DNA of 64,000 nt from Silurus meridionalis (taxonomy: Eukaryota; Chordata; Actinopteri; Siluriformes; Siluridae), in contig NC_060887.1 of assembly GCF_014805685.1 (NCBI RefSeq), positions 16,336,463 through 16,400,462 on the forward strand, given 5' to 3'. The notes below the pieces were generated by a model that was given only the letters and a program-made list of their open reading frames with translations, was not told where the DNA came from and made no database searches. Numbering within the stretch: the stretch's first letter is position 1; every line of letters starts with the position of its first letter. A program made the translations under genes and the position numbers. Shown piece after piece: positions 11,721 to 22,866 of this stretch.

Positions 11721-12105
11721 GTGTCATGTACTCTATGGCCACAAAATACCATTTAATCCACAGACACTTCAATAAAATCTAAACACATTAACTGCCACCA
11801 AATTAATATTGTACTGAAACTGAAGACTAAAAGTGTTTGATAAGCAAATAATATTTCATAGCCATTACTAATTTCAGTAAATGTATTTATTAATTTTGCG
11901 TGTAACAGCTTGCAAGTCAAATGTTTGATAAGACTCTGTGAGAGTCAGCTCCACAGTGTATTCCATTGCAACTCTATTTATCTTAATTCAAAGCTGTAAC
12001 AGTTCATCTAATTCTATATATCTTTTATTCAACACTGAGTTCATCCAATACTGTTTATTTAACACTGGTGTGTATTCAGAACATCTGGCATTATCATTTG
12101 TCATA
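11721..12105. other. AT-rich DNA 3' of the minus-strand RNase gene
   Basis: Probable 3' UTR and flank of the minus-strand gene at 12106-12687, read right to left. No poly(A) site was located with confidence. Confidence 0.35.
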
Positions 12106-12687
12106 TCACAAAATGTAAATCAAAGCCAATAAATTGAACACTAGAAGGATTTCAAACATGGCCACTTTAAACCTGGAGTTGGACCCTGAGGATTCTCCAC
12201 AGTCAGGTTGATTATTACTGGGCATCAGATCATTCGGGTTTCCTTCAAAATGAACAGGGCGACACGCATCCGCAACCTCATCGCACCCGAGAATGATGTG
12301 TTTGGACTCATTGCGAATACTTTTAATGCCACACAAACCCTCATGCACATTCACCCGCACTGTCACAAAGGAGAATTTCTCCTTACTGATGCACAGGTTG
12401 TCAGAGTGCTGTTTTCCACCAGCTTTGGTGCACACTGCATTCACACGCTCTCTGTCGTTCTCATGGAAAAAGGACTGAGTGGGTCTGCCACATGTCTTAA
12501 TTTGCCTGAGCAGTGCATTCCACACGTTCTGGTCCCATGTCTTTGGCACACCATCAGGAAGATGCCGCTTGAGGAAGGTGGCGTGAGCATTGTTGTGCTT
12601 TGCTCGCATACATGGTTTCTCATTGACATCCAGAGATGAGCAGAGAGACAAAGCAGTGGTCAAAACAAGCAGGGCAAGGCGCATCAT
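12106..12687 (-). CDS. RNase A superfamily protein, predicted membrane-anchored (divergent paralogue)
   Basis: Predicted 193-aa protein encoded in one exon. A signal peptide occupies about residues 1-18. The RNase A fold motifs are clear: FLKRHLPDG (His42, matching His12), TCGRPTQSFFHEN (matching CKPVNTF; Arg68 in place of catalytic Lys41), HIILGCDE (matching HIIVACEG) and CRPVHFEGN (His146, matching His119). Eight cysteines follow the putative signal peptide: 26, 66, 86, 99, 119, 135, 142 and 163. Residues 175-193 are a hydrophobic tail after a Ser/Gly/Asn stretch (165-171), as in GPI-anchor signals. ATG at 12687 was chosen (a second ATG follows directly); just upstream lies TTTTTTGCAG, a splice acceptor, fitting the family pattern of a non-coding first exon. 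Activity is uncertain because of the Lys-to-Arg change. The membrane anchor is an inference. Confidence 0.85.
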   Translation of the reverse strand: MMRLALLVLTTALSLCSSLDVNEKPCMRAKHNNAHATFLKRHLPDGVPKTWDQNVWNALLRQIKTCGRPTQSFFHENDRERVNAVCTKAGGKQHSDNLCISKEKFSFVTVRVNVHEGLCGIKSIRNESKHIILGCDEVADACRPVHFEGNPNDLMPSNNQPDCGESSGSNSRFKVAMFEILLVFNLLALIYIL

Positions 12688-12869
12688 TTTGACAGACACC
12701 TGCAAAAAATAGAGAATTGATTATTGTTATGAAATAATAAACTTATAATATATTGTGAAATTTTAAATGTCATCAAACACAACAAAAAACTGTCAAAATA
12801 CACATTTCCAATAGTAAAGTAATTTACTGTGACCTGACATTACATTGCTGTTTTTCATACACTGCCACA

Positions 12870-13100
12870 GCCTATTTAAGAATTGTTGATGGCCATGTGC
12901 ATCCCTTCGTGGCCACAATTTACCATCTTCTAATGGTTAATGGTCAGAGTACTTCAGTGGCCTTCCCTTTCACCAGATCTGAATTGACCTGAACACTATT
13001 GGGATGTGGTAGAACGGGAGATTCACAAAGTATTGTAAGATGCAACATAGACCAGAATCTAAAATGAATGTTTCCAACATGTTGTGGAATCCATGTCTGT
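12870..13100 (+). mobile_element. Tc1-like transposase remnant
   Basis: Reads as the end of a Tc1-type transposase with TGGGATGTGGTAGAACGGGA (WDVVERE) and a decayed SPDLN-type motif before it, and AATGTTTCCAACATGTTGTGG after it. Frame broken. Confidence 0.6.
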
Positions 13101-13269
13101 TTGATCTCATTTTACTCATTGTATGTTCTACTAATTCTGATCCTCAAGATTTACCATCGGTTTGCTGATCCTCTGCCTCACTCAGCCTGTACCCTCTGCT
13201 TTTCTGTGGCTCTTTTACTGAGTGCTTGACTCTGTCATCTTCACCAAACTCTACCTAAGGAATGCCTAT

Positions 13270-13640
13270 GTTCCTAGATGACATCACTGCCAAACTATTT
13301 GTTTGTCAGTGCTAAGCAAATCCTCAGAAGATTTGAGCCCCCAAATGTGAAGCAGCTACAGTCCTTCATAGGCTTTGCAAGATGTTATCAACGATTCACC
13401 TGTAATTATACATCTTCTCATTCAACTGACCTCTCTTCTCTTCTATACCCTTTGTCTAGACTACCAAGGCTTTCTATGCAGTCTCTCAGCTGAAAGAACT
13501 GTCCACATTGGCTTGTGTGCAACAATTCATCGTGGAAGTGGATGCCTTTGCATCAGGGACAGGGACAGTGTTGTCCCACTGATCAGCCTCAGACCAGAAA
13601 CGCCACTCGTGTATTCTTCTTTTGTCGATTGACCGCTACA
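13270..13640 (+). mobile_element. Ty3/gypsy pol fragment (RT end / RNase H start)
   Basis: Translated pieces include RRFEPPNVKQLQSFIGFARC, which corresponds to the thumb region of gypsy RT (VKELQRFLGFANFY-type), and FIVEVDAFASGTGTVLS, the first RNase H motif. Several frameshifts are needed, so this is a dead fragment, and it differs from the element at 479-4713. Confidence 0.65.
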
Positions 13641-14852
13641 GAATGAAACTGTGATGTGGATAATAATGTGTTCAGACACCTGCATGTGATATCTACTTTT
13701 TAAATACCTAATCAAGCTACAATGTCTCAAATTAATTACAATGTTACTATGGTAATGTGATAAATGAAAAACTTGTTTTGATCATGATATGAATATATGG
13801 TAACATCTATACAGTGGTGGGCCGTCAGGGGCAGCAGGTCCTTCTATCAGAATCACTTATGTATATTTTAAAATATTTTTGTCTATGAATATGTATTAAA
13901 TTATTCCCAATAGTCTATTCTCTTCATTTAATAACATTTCTCTCAGGTGAGCTGCTACAAGTAGCAGTGCAACCGAGTGTAAGTTTGGTTTAGAGTTTCT
14001 ATCCAAATCCGATTTCAGTCATCTCAACATTTGCCGAGGTGAAAGCTGTCTGTCTGCCGTGAGCCATCACTGTGATTACTGCAGTCATCATGTTGCTTAC
14101 AACCTATATTGGTTGAAGTCTAATCCAATCAGATTGCGATTTTGCCACTCCAAAGTGCCATAGAAGGCAGAAAAACACCCAAAACGGTTCAAAACAGTTC
14201 ATGAATAGTTCAACTTTTTCATGAACCATTTATACTTTTGCATTTTCTTTAACTGCAGATTTTGCACAAAAACACACACATTTGACTTGATTTCAATCCC
14301 CAGGAAAACCTTAATGCATGGAAAAAGTGCATGTCTTTATATGAGATCAATATAGATGCTTCTGCTAGAGATGTATGCAGGCGGTTCAGCTGTGGTGCAG
14401 TAAAAGGAGACTTGTTGAATCGTGTTTGTGGCAGCAAGAGCCTGGCCGAGCGCCGTGTTTTGATGAAGCCTAAGGCCGGGAGCAGGAAGGCGTGGGAATG
14501 ACGCACCTTAGGGGAATTGTGACTAATGAATGTTCTCTCTCTTGCAGTGATCAGGGAAAGCGTATAAAGAGGAGCGAGAGGGTGTGCCAGTGTGTGTGTG
14601 TGTGCATGCGCCTGCGAGTTTGTGACTTTAGCACTGATCACTCAAAAATAAGTGCTTTTCCTTTCCCTGAACCGTCAACTCTCCCACAATGTTCATAGGG
14701 TTTCTTGCTTTAGTAATGGCATTCATTCTCGCTGCATGAGATACCCGTCTGTATTTATATTGCGTTTTAATTATATAATTGGTTTCGTCGTTATGAAGCC
14801 GTGGGAAGAAAATGTTTTATGAGTGTATGAATATGGAACATGATTGAAAATG

Positions 14853-14854
<2 letters not shown>
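13641..14854. other. Intergenic DNA with repeat-like patches
   Basis: No gene recognised. Near 13815 the text GTGGTGGGCCGTCAGGG resembles the end of a fish DNA transposon, and 14165-14235 holds short repeated GTTCA motifs. A short TG-rich patch lies at 14591-14605. Confidence 0.35.

Positions 14855-14914
<60 letters not shown>
14855..14914. repeat. (TA)n microsatellite
   Basis: About 30 TA units without interruption. Confidence 0.95.
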
Positions 14915-14917
<3 letters not shown>

Positions 14918-15685
14918 ACAAACACGAAATTGTATTATTTGTGCTTTAATAAAAACATAGCAATACATTAATATTTGTATGTCTTTTGGTTTTTTTTTTT
15001 TATATAACGGAAACGCGTCTTTACATGTAATTTGACCGCGCCCACCACCCATACCGTAAGTTCACGATTAGACGCGCAACACAAAAAAAAGTGCGGCTGG
15101 CTTGAGCGTGTATTTTCAAGCTGCGTCTGTCTTAACCGCAGTGTGAAATTTACGGCCCGCCACTTGTTTTGTAATATGTAGTGGCTGTGGATGTAATCGC
15201 AGCTCAACAGCAGCTAAATATAGCCAGGAATTTATACGGCTTAGCTGTATTGCATGGAAACCCCTGGAAACCCAATATAATTTGCCATAACACAGGCAAG
15301 TAGCGAGAGTAAAAAAAATGAAAAGGAAAGTATTAGTATAAACTCTACCTTATTCCCGAGTTCCTGCACTGAGCGATGAGGATACAGAGTTCAGCTGAGA
15401 AATCGCAGTTGTTTAGTTTTTAAGATCTAATGTTCCCGTTAGATGTGTGCGTGTGTGAGAAAGAGAGACCATATGCGGCTGTGCACGCAATACTTTCCAT
15501 AATCCATTTTCGTCTACTACAGAATGCGGAAAGAGATTTCCACTGATTGGTCTTGCCCTCTGTCTCTCATCTGTACTGTCCTATGAACGACCAGTGGGCG
15601 TTTGATGTAACTGCAGCAAAAAAAATGTGCAGTCAAACAGTATGATGGCCTTTCCCAAAAGACAAATCAGCAAAGTTGAAAGTAG
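14915..15685. other. Intergenic DNA, no gene recognised
   Basis: The stretch 15010-15180 has more CpG than its surroundings, but I found no exon or promoter I can name. Confidence 0.35.
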
Positions 15686-16020
15686 ACAGATTTTTTTCTT
15701 CAGTGAAACAAAGAAGCCCACCTGTGCAATGGTTTGACAAGGTTGGAGTGGAAGACCTCAAGTGTTCTGCACAAACCCCTGACCATAACTGCACTGAGCA
15801 TATTTTAAACAAACTGGAACAACATATGAGCACTAGACCTCCTTATCCGACATCAGTTCTTAACCGTGCACTCTTCTGGGAGAATGAGCACAAATCCTCA
15901 CAGCCACGCACCAAACTCTGATAAGCCTTCTCAGAAGAGAGGTTATTAAAACAGCAAAGGGGGAACCCAACTGTATGTTTTGAAATGGATATTAGGGTGA
16001 AGGGTCCACAAACCTTCGTT
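15686..16020 (+). mobile_element. Tc1-like transposase C-terminal remnant
   Basis: The frame reads QWFDKVGVEDLK, then a decayed SPDLN-type block (SAQTPDHNCTEHILNKLE) and TRPPYPTSVLNRALFWENEH, matching the C-terminal DDE region of a Tc1-like transposase. Stops and indels follow. Confidence 0.6.
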
Positions 16021-16574
16021 AGCATTTTTTTTTTTTTATTCAATTCAATTCGATTCAAGTTTATTTCTATAGCGCTTTTAATAATGAGCATTGTCTCAAA
16101 GCAGCTTTACACAGATAATGTGGTGCTAAAAATGAATAAGATGTTCTTTATAAGTGTAAGTTTGTCCCTGATGAGCAAGCTGGTAGTGAATGTGACAAAG
16201 AAAAACTCCCAGAGACGGCATAAGGAAGAAACCTTGAAAGGAACCAGACTCAAGAGGGAACCCATCCTCATCTGGGTTGCACCAAATATCCATTTTATGC
16301 ATATAAACAATGCTGTGGGAACAGTGATGGTGAACAGATGCAAACTGTAGTCCTAAGTAAATGTGTCAGACTGTTGACATTAACTACAGTCCAAATCCAT
16401 CCTCAAAGCTGCCATTCTTACTCCAGAATTTCATGGATACCCAGGTTATTGATGAGAAACATCCCCAGCTGCACAGAGTCATCTCCAATCAAAGAGAACA
16501 CTGAGGGCAGATCTGAAGAGGGGAGAGGGGCAGAAAGAGTGATCACTGGAACCTCAGGAGCATGTTTAACTCGA

Positions 16575-16578
<4 letters not shown>

Positions 16579-16612
<34 letters not shown>
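16579..16612. repeat. (GA)n microsatellite
   Basis: Perfect GA tract of about 17 units within the LINE 3' part. Confidence 0.95.
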
Positions 16613-16613
<1 letters not shown>

Positions 16614-18477
16614 TGAGGGTGAGAGTGAGAAGAGGGGTGACAGGGAGAGAAGGATATGGTTTATTATGTGTCCTTATTGTTGTATGAAAATTAAGGACAC
16701 TGTGCAGTTGGGGACTCCGGCAAGATTCGCTATGGCAGCATAACTAAAAGGGAGAACCAGAAGGTAACACAGACATGAGGGATCGCTGGGATAAGAGACC
16801 ACACCACCGTCAACAAACCTGAGTTAACGTGTGAAAGTATTCATTATTTGAGGTACCAACAAATAGCCTGTATCTTTTGACCTAAGTAGGCATGGAGGAT
16901 CATATTGGTACAGAAGTTCACTCAGAGACCGTTTAGTGCTTTATATGTCAGTAGTAGTATTTTATAATCAATCTGAGATTTGTTTGGGAGCAGTGTAGAC
17001 TGATTAAAACTGGGGTGATGTGGTCATATTTCCTAGATCTAGTGAGGACTCTTGCTGCTGCATTCTGAACTAACTGAAGCTTATTTATGCACTTACTTGA
17101 ACACCAGACAGTAAAGCGTTACAGTAGTCTAATCTAGATGTAACAAAAGCATTTATAAATTTTTCTGCATCCTATAACGACATCATACTTCTAATTTTAG
17201 CAAAATTTCTAAGGTGGAAGATGGCGATCCTGGTAATATTATTCACGTGTGCCTCAAAGGAAAGACTAGGTTCAAAAATTACTCCAAGGTTTTTGACTGC
17301 TGTACACACTAAGATAGAAACTATCCAGAGATGCTACGTAATCAGAAAGTTTACTTCTAGCTGCATGTGGTCCTAGTAAAAATACCTTAAACTCATCCAA
17401 GTAGGAAGTTATCAAGCATCCACTGTCTAATGTTTATATATTTTGAATCTGATCTCTCTCATCTGGCTTTGCTGAAATATACAGCTGTGTATCACCATCA
17501 TAGCAATGGAAGCAAATACCATGTTTATGTATAATTTCACCCAGAGGCAGCATATATAAAGAGAAAAGCAATAAGCCCAAGACAGATCTTTGCGGAACAC
17601 CAAACTTGACCTCAGAGAGTGTGGAGAACTCATCATTTACATCAACCAACTGTTAAAGGGGAGGTTTGATATTGACCTATAGTTGGACAGCTGACAAGGG
17701 TCAAGGTCAGATTTCCTAATTAGGGGGTTAATAACTGCAGTTTGAAGGATTTGGGTACATAACCAGTGCTAAAGGATAAGTTTATTAGTTTTAAAACAGG
17801 GTAAATAACTTCTGGAAATATCAAATATTAAATATTAAAAAACTTGTAGGCAAGGGATTGAAAATGCAGGTTGACAATTTTAATGAGGAAATTAATTAAA
17901 TTAAGCCATTCTCTTGAACAGGGTAAAACTTGGTAATTGATTGTCTGTTATAATTACAGTGCTGTCTACAGGGTTATAAAAAAAAATAATTTGGATTTAT
18001 ATTAATCGTCTGGATTTTTTGCCTGATGTTTTCAACTTATTTGTTTAAAAACTTAATTATTTAAAAAGTTACTACCTATTGATGGTGTGCATGTCAGTGC
18101 AGCGCTTTTTATTTCCTGTTCTAGGATTCTAGAAAATCTAGGATTATGCTTGTTATTTTCTATGAAAGTAGAGAAATATGCTGATTTAGCAGCATTAAGA
18201 GCTTTTTTATAACTCAGGTGGCTGTTTGAAATATTTTCAATTTGGTTTATTATAATTATTATAATTTATTATCAAAATAAATATTAAGGTCACCAACAAT
18301 TACTACTTTGTCTAAAGAAGTAGCTATATTTGAGATGAAATCTGCAAATTCTATGAGAAAACCAGAGAAGGTCCCTAGGGGGCTATAAATAATAATTAAT
18401 GGCTTTCGGACACTAAATATTTTATGCTGGTGTAAAGAACTTCGAAGTGTGTTTATTTTTTTGTGTGTGATGCTTAG

Positions 18478-18519
<42 letters not shown>

Positions 18520-18520
18520 A
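18478..18520. repeat. (ATT)n microsatellite inside the LINE endonuclease
   Basis: About 14 ATT units. On the minus strand they read as a run of Asn codons that keeps the endonuclease frame open. Confidence 0.9.
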
Positions 18521-18944
18521 ATAGTAGCGACTCCGCCTTCTCTGGCATTTAGATGGGGCTGGTGTATGTAACTATACCCAGGAAGACTCGCTTCATTTAA
18601 TGCTACATATTCATTTGGTTTAATCCACGTTACTGTCAAACACATTATATAAAAACTCCTGGTCAGTAATCATTTTCTTTATAGTCAGTGCTTTTGACTT
18701 GAGAGATTAAATATTCAATAATCCTATCTTTAGATCAGAGGTAATGGCTGTAAATTCCTTCTTATTAAATTGAATGTTTATTAGGTTACTTAAACAGACT
18801 TTCTGAGAATTTCTACATTTTGGTTTCACTCGGAAGACAGACTGTGTCATGACTGTGACAGACACATGATCATGTGACCGTGTGCAGTGGCTGCAGTGTT
18901 GGCACAGTTGCACAGTTGGCAATGAGCAGTGCCTATCATCATGG

Positions 18945-19889
18945 GTTAGTGCTCAAGTGACGATGAACTGTTGTGATGGAGTATGGAATTGTCTTTCCTA
19001 TGATGCTACATAAAATTCTGGATAACATTTACAGCCTAAGTGACAAATAAACTTTCTTAATGAAGATGGTAGCTTGAGTTAGAGTGCACTGAATTGACAT
19101 TATACATTTTTAATAAAGCATGTTTATTTTCCATAAATGAGCACTGTCACTTCGGTGTAAAGGCAACTCTGTACTGAAAAATTCTGTAACTCATAAGTTA
19201 AAAAAAATAAGATTATGAAACCTCTGTGTGTATTCCCATGGTTTAATTATTATTATGACTAGAGCTGCTTAATTAGCCTTAAAGGTGCAGTGTACACAAT
19301 TAATAATAATTTAGAAACATTCTATGGCACATTTTTTTTTTTATTCAGATTTTATTAGAATGTCCTTAATAATCTTCACTTCACAGGTTTCACAATTAAG
19401 TCTATGCTTCACATCGTACTCCCAACTACACATGAATACAGCACAAGCAACACTTCAGTTATTCAGTAAATGCTACAGTTCATTCATTAAAAGCAAACAC
19501 TGTACTTCGATAAGAGGATCCCGCCCTTTAGATAATACCTGAAGTAGTCCACAGTATTTTGAAATAGAAAGTAAAAGGAGCAAAGTGGTCAAACAAATCT
19601 CAGAGGACATTAGCGGTCAGTCAGCAAAGTTATTAAAAAGGAGCTGCTTTATCTACATCTCATTCTACTCTGGTAATGTACATCTTACTTTATTATTTTT
19701 TACTGAAAATTCTATTTGTAAAATGCTATTCAAAAACCAGACATTAGAGATGAAAGTAATGTACTGTGGTAAAATCTTCAAATAAATGTATATACAAAAT
19801 AAAACAAATAAATGGAGGAATAAAGGAAATTCAGTAAAGAAATTAAATTTAGTTTATATTTATTCTATTTTTCAGAATTCAGACCCACA
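18945..19889 (+). repeat. Duplicated upstream flank of RNase copy 2
   Basis: Near-identical to 8300-9244 over most of its length. It contains a TATTAAAAA site near 19631, a possible donor TCTGGTAATG near 19670, and the acceptor TATTTTTCAG at about 19866-19875, 14 bases before the ATG. As in other RNase A genes, this fits a short non-coding first exon and an intron in the 5' UTR. Confidence 0.75.
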
Positions 19890-20480
19890 ATGCATTTCTA
19901 CATTCTTTTGGTTCTTTTCTTTGGGGCACTTCTTGCTAATAAATTGGCTGCCGTCTCTTCAGATTTCCCCTGCATGCATTCGAACAGGACTGATGCATAC
20001 AACAAATTCCTGTATAAGCATGTGAATTTAGATGCCCCACAATCCCTTGACCAAAACCAATGGCAAGCTTTTATTACAAAAATGAATACATGTGATCGAC
20101 CAGTTCAGTCCTTTATCCCGTACAACCAGAAACAACCAGTGGACGAAATCTGCTCTCCTTCAGGAGGTAAAACATTCAATAACCAAAGTGACCTGTGTGT
20201 CAGCAAACAGGAATTCACCTTCACGACTGTGTACGTGGACAAAAACTGCACTGTAAAAAGAGTCATCCCAGAGAAGAAGTATCTTCTACTGGCTTGTAAT
20301 GAGATCCAGGATCACTGCCTTCCAGTGCATTTTGAACCTAATAAAAATAATTCCGGACCAGACAACAATATGCCAGACTGCAAAAATCCAAATTCTCAGA
20401 ACCAGGCAAACTCTGTACACCTTCATCTCAGCCTTCTCACCCTCTCACTGCTGTCAACAACCACAGCCTATTTTATGTGA
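19890..20480 (+). CDS. RNase A superfamily protein, predicted membrane-anchored (copy 2)
   Basis: Predicted 196-aa protein in one exon, the usual layout for RNase A genes. Residues 1-24 form a signal peptide. FLYKHVN carries His44 (His12 equivalent), CDRPVQSF has Arg70 where RNase A has catalytic Lys41, and CLPVHFE carries His147 (His119 equivalent). Mature cysteines are 28, 68, 88, 103, 120, 136, 143 and 164. By alignment the Cys40-Cys95 and Cys58-Cys110 bonds can form, but the Cys26-Cys84 pair is gone. Residues 168-175 are Asn/Ser/Gln-rich and 176-196 hydrophobic, which resembles a GPI-anchor signal. The product is thus predicted to be secreted or surface-bound; catalytic activity is doubtful. 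AATAAA lies at 20718-20723. It differs from copy 3 at scattered sites such as CTVKRVIPEK versus CIVTGVISEN. Confidence 0.88.
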   Translation: MHFYILLVLFFGALLANKLAAVSSDFPCMHSNRTDAYNKFLYKHVNLDAPQSLDQNQWQAFITKMNTCDRPVQSFIPYNQKQPVDEICSPSGGKTFNNQSDLCVSKQEFTFTTVYVDKNCTVKRVIPEKKYLLLACNEIQDHCLPVHFEPNKNNSGPDNNMPDCKNPNSQNQANSVHLHLSLLTLSLLSTTTAYFM

Positions 20481-20717
20481 CCATAAGAATATTGTTTACC
20501 TTGGTGTAATCTAAAGGATTTAGACAAAAAACAAAAAGAGCCGCATGCAAATGTAACAGTAATACAAGCTTCAGTGTAATCAAATATGAGTTTGTGCATG
20601 AATGATTGAATGCTGTTGGTGCATGTTTTTTAATTAATGTGTAATTGAGATACCTTGTGCTGAACTTTGAAGCCACAGCACTGTAATATTTTGCTTGTTA
20701 ACACTTAAATGAATAAT

Positions 20718-20723
20718 AATAAA
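20718..20723 (+). terminator. Poly(A) signal, RNase copy 2
   Basis: AATAAA about 240 bases after the stop. The same sequence context is kept at 25899 after copy 3. Confidence 0.6.
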
Positions 20724-20924
20724 TCAGTTAATACTGCATGCAGTCAACTGTCTTTTCGTTACTTTTGTTAATACTTGTGCAAGCAAACAAACTTATACAA
20801 TATACTACACTACACTATATTATACTTAATACATATTATTATTTATCTTTTGGCAAGAACATTGCACTATGTTACAGTAAATAAAAGCAAAAACAACAAG
20901 GAAAGGGTATTTATAATCTTGTAC

Positions 20925-21419
20925 TGTCAGAGTCTGGATATTTTGGGTTGTTTGTTTTTCTTTGGCCACCAGATGCCGCCACTGGGCCCTTATCCCTTAC
21001 TCCCTTATCCCCTACTCCCTAGCCAACTGTTTACTGTCTATCATCTGCTCATTGTTAATGTTGTGTATTTAAGTTACCCCTTTTTCCTTGGTCCTTGTTG
21101 ATTCATTATATTTGTCTTGTTATTTTTTGTCGTGGTATATTCGTCTTTATACTGGTCTTGGGATATTCGTCTTTATTTTGGTCTTGGTATTTGTCTTTTT
21201 AATGTTTGTATTTGAATCTGGATCTGTGCGGGTTTGTTTGTTGTTCTGTTTGGTGAGTGTCTTTCTATTTTGTTTGATTTCTTTGGGTCTCCTGTTTTCT
21301 CGTTTTCCCTATTCTCCTGTTTTCCCGAGTCTCCTGGCTTCTTTAGTGTTTCCTAGTCCCTGGCTTCTTGAGTTTTCCTGTATGCCACTAGCTCTAGGGA
21401 CCCGGGTTCGAACCTGACA
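20925..21419. repeat. Solo LTR with TGTCAG...CTGACA ends
   Basis: The block begins TGTCAGAGTCTGG and ends GAACCTGACA, so the ends are inverted and of TG...CA type, over 495 bp. The flanking 5-mers are TGTAC (20920-20924) and TATAC (21420-21424), a likely target duplication with one change. The matching place in copy 1 (about 9945-9965) runs without it. The same sequence starts at 26105 after copy 3. No internal retroviral region is present. Inference: a solo LTR of an unidentified LTR element. Confidence 0.55.
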
Positions 21420-21424
21420 TATAC

Positions 21425-21480
21425 AAAGAGAAATAAAATTACATGTCATACTGTAATTAGTCTTCTGTTAATTTCTCTCC
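21425..21480 (-). pseudogene. Relic of dscc1 last-exon end after RNase copy 2
   Basis: ATTACATGTCATACTGTAAT then TAGTCTTCT aligns with the end of the dscc1 CDS and start of its 3' UTR (27990-28015, CATGTCATGTTGCAATTGG). Too short to code. Confidence 0.5.
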
Positions 21481-21689
21481 AGTTTCACTGGGTAGCTGTG
21501 TTTCCTCATCTGTCAGAGGAACTACAGTTGTTTGTTCTCAAAATATTACACAATATAAAATATTACACAATATAAAAGCAAATCATGAATAAAGAATATC
21601 AGGATATGTCATATAATAAAAGTTTAGACAGATGCAGGTGCAGTTAGAGCAATCTTTCAGATTTAGAGTCAAGCAGGGTTTTATTGTCA

Positions 21690-22330
21690 AGGTTTTCAGT
21701 TTGGTGGCAGAAGTTTCTAGGTACAACAATATTTAAATGGATAAAAGGGAAATCCAAATAATAATCAAATCATTGAGAACAAGGTCAGGCAATTGGTCAG
21801 CCAATCAGCAAGCAACATTAGATAATTATTATAATAATTTTAAAAAAGAAACAAAGGACAGAGCAAGAGATTAAAAAAACATTGACTCAATCAATGTAAT
21901 CAAGGCTTAGTATAACTGGAGTGCAAAAACTACAGCACTAACTGCATGTGAGTGTGTTTGAGAGTTTGTATGTAGGTCAAGTAAGTTTCTGTGAGTTTGA
22001 GCTTTCACTGAAGACATTATTAAATGATGCAGTTCAAAACGTTGGGTATTTGTTAGCCAAATTATGTTTAGATATATAAAATATACAGTAATGTGTGTAG
22101 CAAAATGTGCAAAAATGTAAGTAGTAGTAGTATAGATTTAATGCCATTTCTGTATATGAGGGATTCTACATGGCAAAGTTACAAAAGTACAAGAATTACA
22201 TAGTTTAAGTAAAACAAATACAATAAAAACTGAAATCAAACAGAAATAATACAGAATAAAATGTTTTATATCAACATATTATATAATGATACCATTATTT
22301 TCATCAGCTATCTGTGGTAGTCCTCTGTGA
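21690..22330. repeat. Duplicated block (compare 10131-10725)
   Basis: Second copy of the block described at 10131. It separates two dscc1-like relics here. Confidence 0.55.
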
Positions 22331-22334
22331 AATC

Positions 22335-22770
22335 ACATTATCAAATCTTTTCAAAGAAATGCACTGAACTTTATTGAAAATTACTATATATTACCCAATA
22401 ATCAAGAAATACCAATATTAGGATAGTTTAAGATGATCAAAACACTTAATGCTTAGGCAACTTCAAAAAAAACATACAAAGCTCTTATTTGCCATTTAAC
22501 AGTACCACATTTGATTTACTTGTATCTGATATTTTTTTGGAATGTATATCCCTGCAGGGATTTTAGAATTCGACAATGTATTTTACAACAGTTCAATTCT
22601 ACAACATTAATTTGATTGGATGATTAACAATCTAAGATTATTTCAATTGACTATTACAATTTACTAAGAGCACTGGGATTTTCCACTGTTTATTTTACAC
22701 TTCTTTTCTGTGTCCGCTTACAATCTAGGGGACAATCCCACTAAAGAAGTAATTCTAAAAAGTATTCTAA
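22335..22770 (-). pseudogene. Relic of dscc1 intron 8 after RNase copy 2
   Basis: Aligns by eye with 28140-28490 in dscc1 intron 8: GAACTTTATTG, TATATTACCCAATAA, AATGCTTAGGCAAC, ATACAAAGCTCTTATT and GACAATCCCACTAAAGAAG all recur in the same order in both places. It includes no exon sequence. Confidence 0.65.
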
Positions 22771-22798
22771 AAAGCCCGTTTTTTAAATTAATAATAGA

Positions 22799-22864
<66 letters not shown>
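22799..22864. repeat. (TTTA)n microsatellite
   Basis: About 16 ATTT units. Confidence 0.95.

Positions 22865-22866
<2 letters not shown>

Larger units (their letters stand above)
16025..18850 (-). mobile_element. LINE (L2/Rex1-like) with endonuclease and RT remnants, inverted
   Basis: Read on the minus strand, the order is AP endonuclease (18645-18259, with TVTWIKPNEYVALNEASLPG and VVIVGDLNIYFD), reverse transcriptase (17650-17434, [18 protein letters not shown] and a mutated catalytic box [11 protein letters not shown] where YADD is expected), then a long 3' part down to about 16025. The 3' part holds AGCGCTTTTAATAATGAGCA, a sequence widely dispersed in fish genomes. EN before RT is the expected LINE order. 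Inactive: the RT box has lost its motif, the frames are broken, and a microsatellite has expanded inside the endonuclease. Confidence 0.7.

Noticed and set aside
12208..12639. 143-codon plus-strand open frame
   Set aside because: It lies fully antisense to the RNase gene at 12106-12687, whose protein has clear family motifs; this frame has none.
14249..14641. 130-codon minus-strand frame
   Set aside because: Begins in a CA/TG repeat (His-Thr run) and shows no domain.
20775..21417. Two frames of about 108 codons after RNase copy 2
   Set aside because: They lie in the LTR-like block and AT-rich flank; the related region after copy 3 does not conserve the frame.
21380..21419. tRNA B-box-like GGGTTCGAACC
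   Set aside because: No A box or cloverleaf around it; it is the end of the LTR-like block at 20925-21419.
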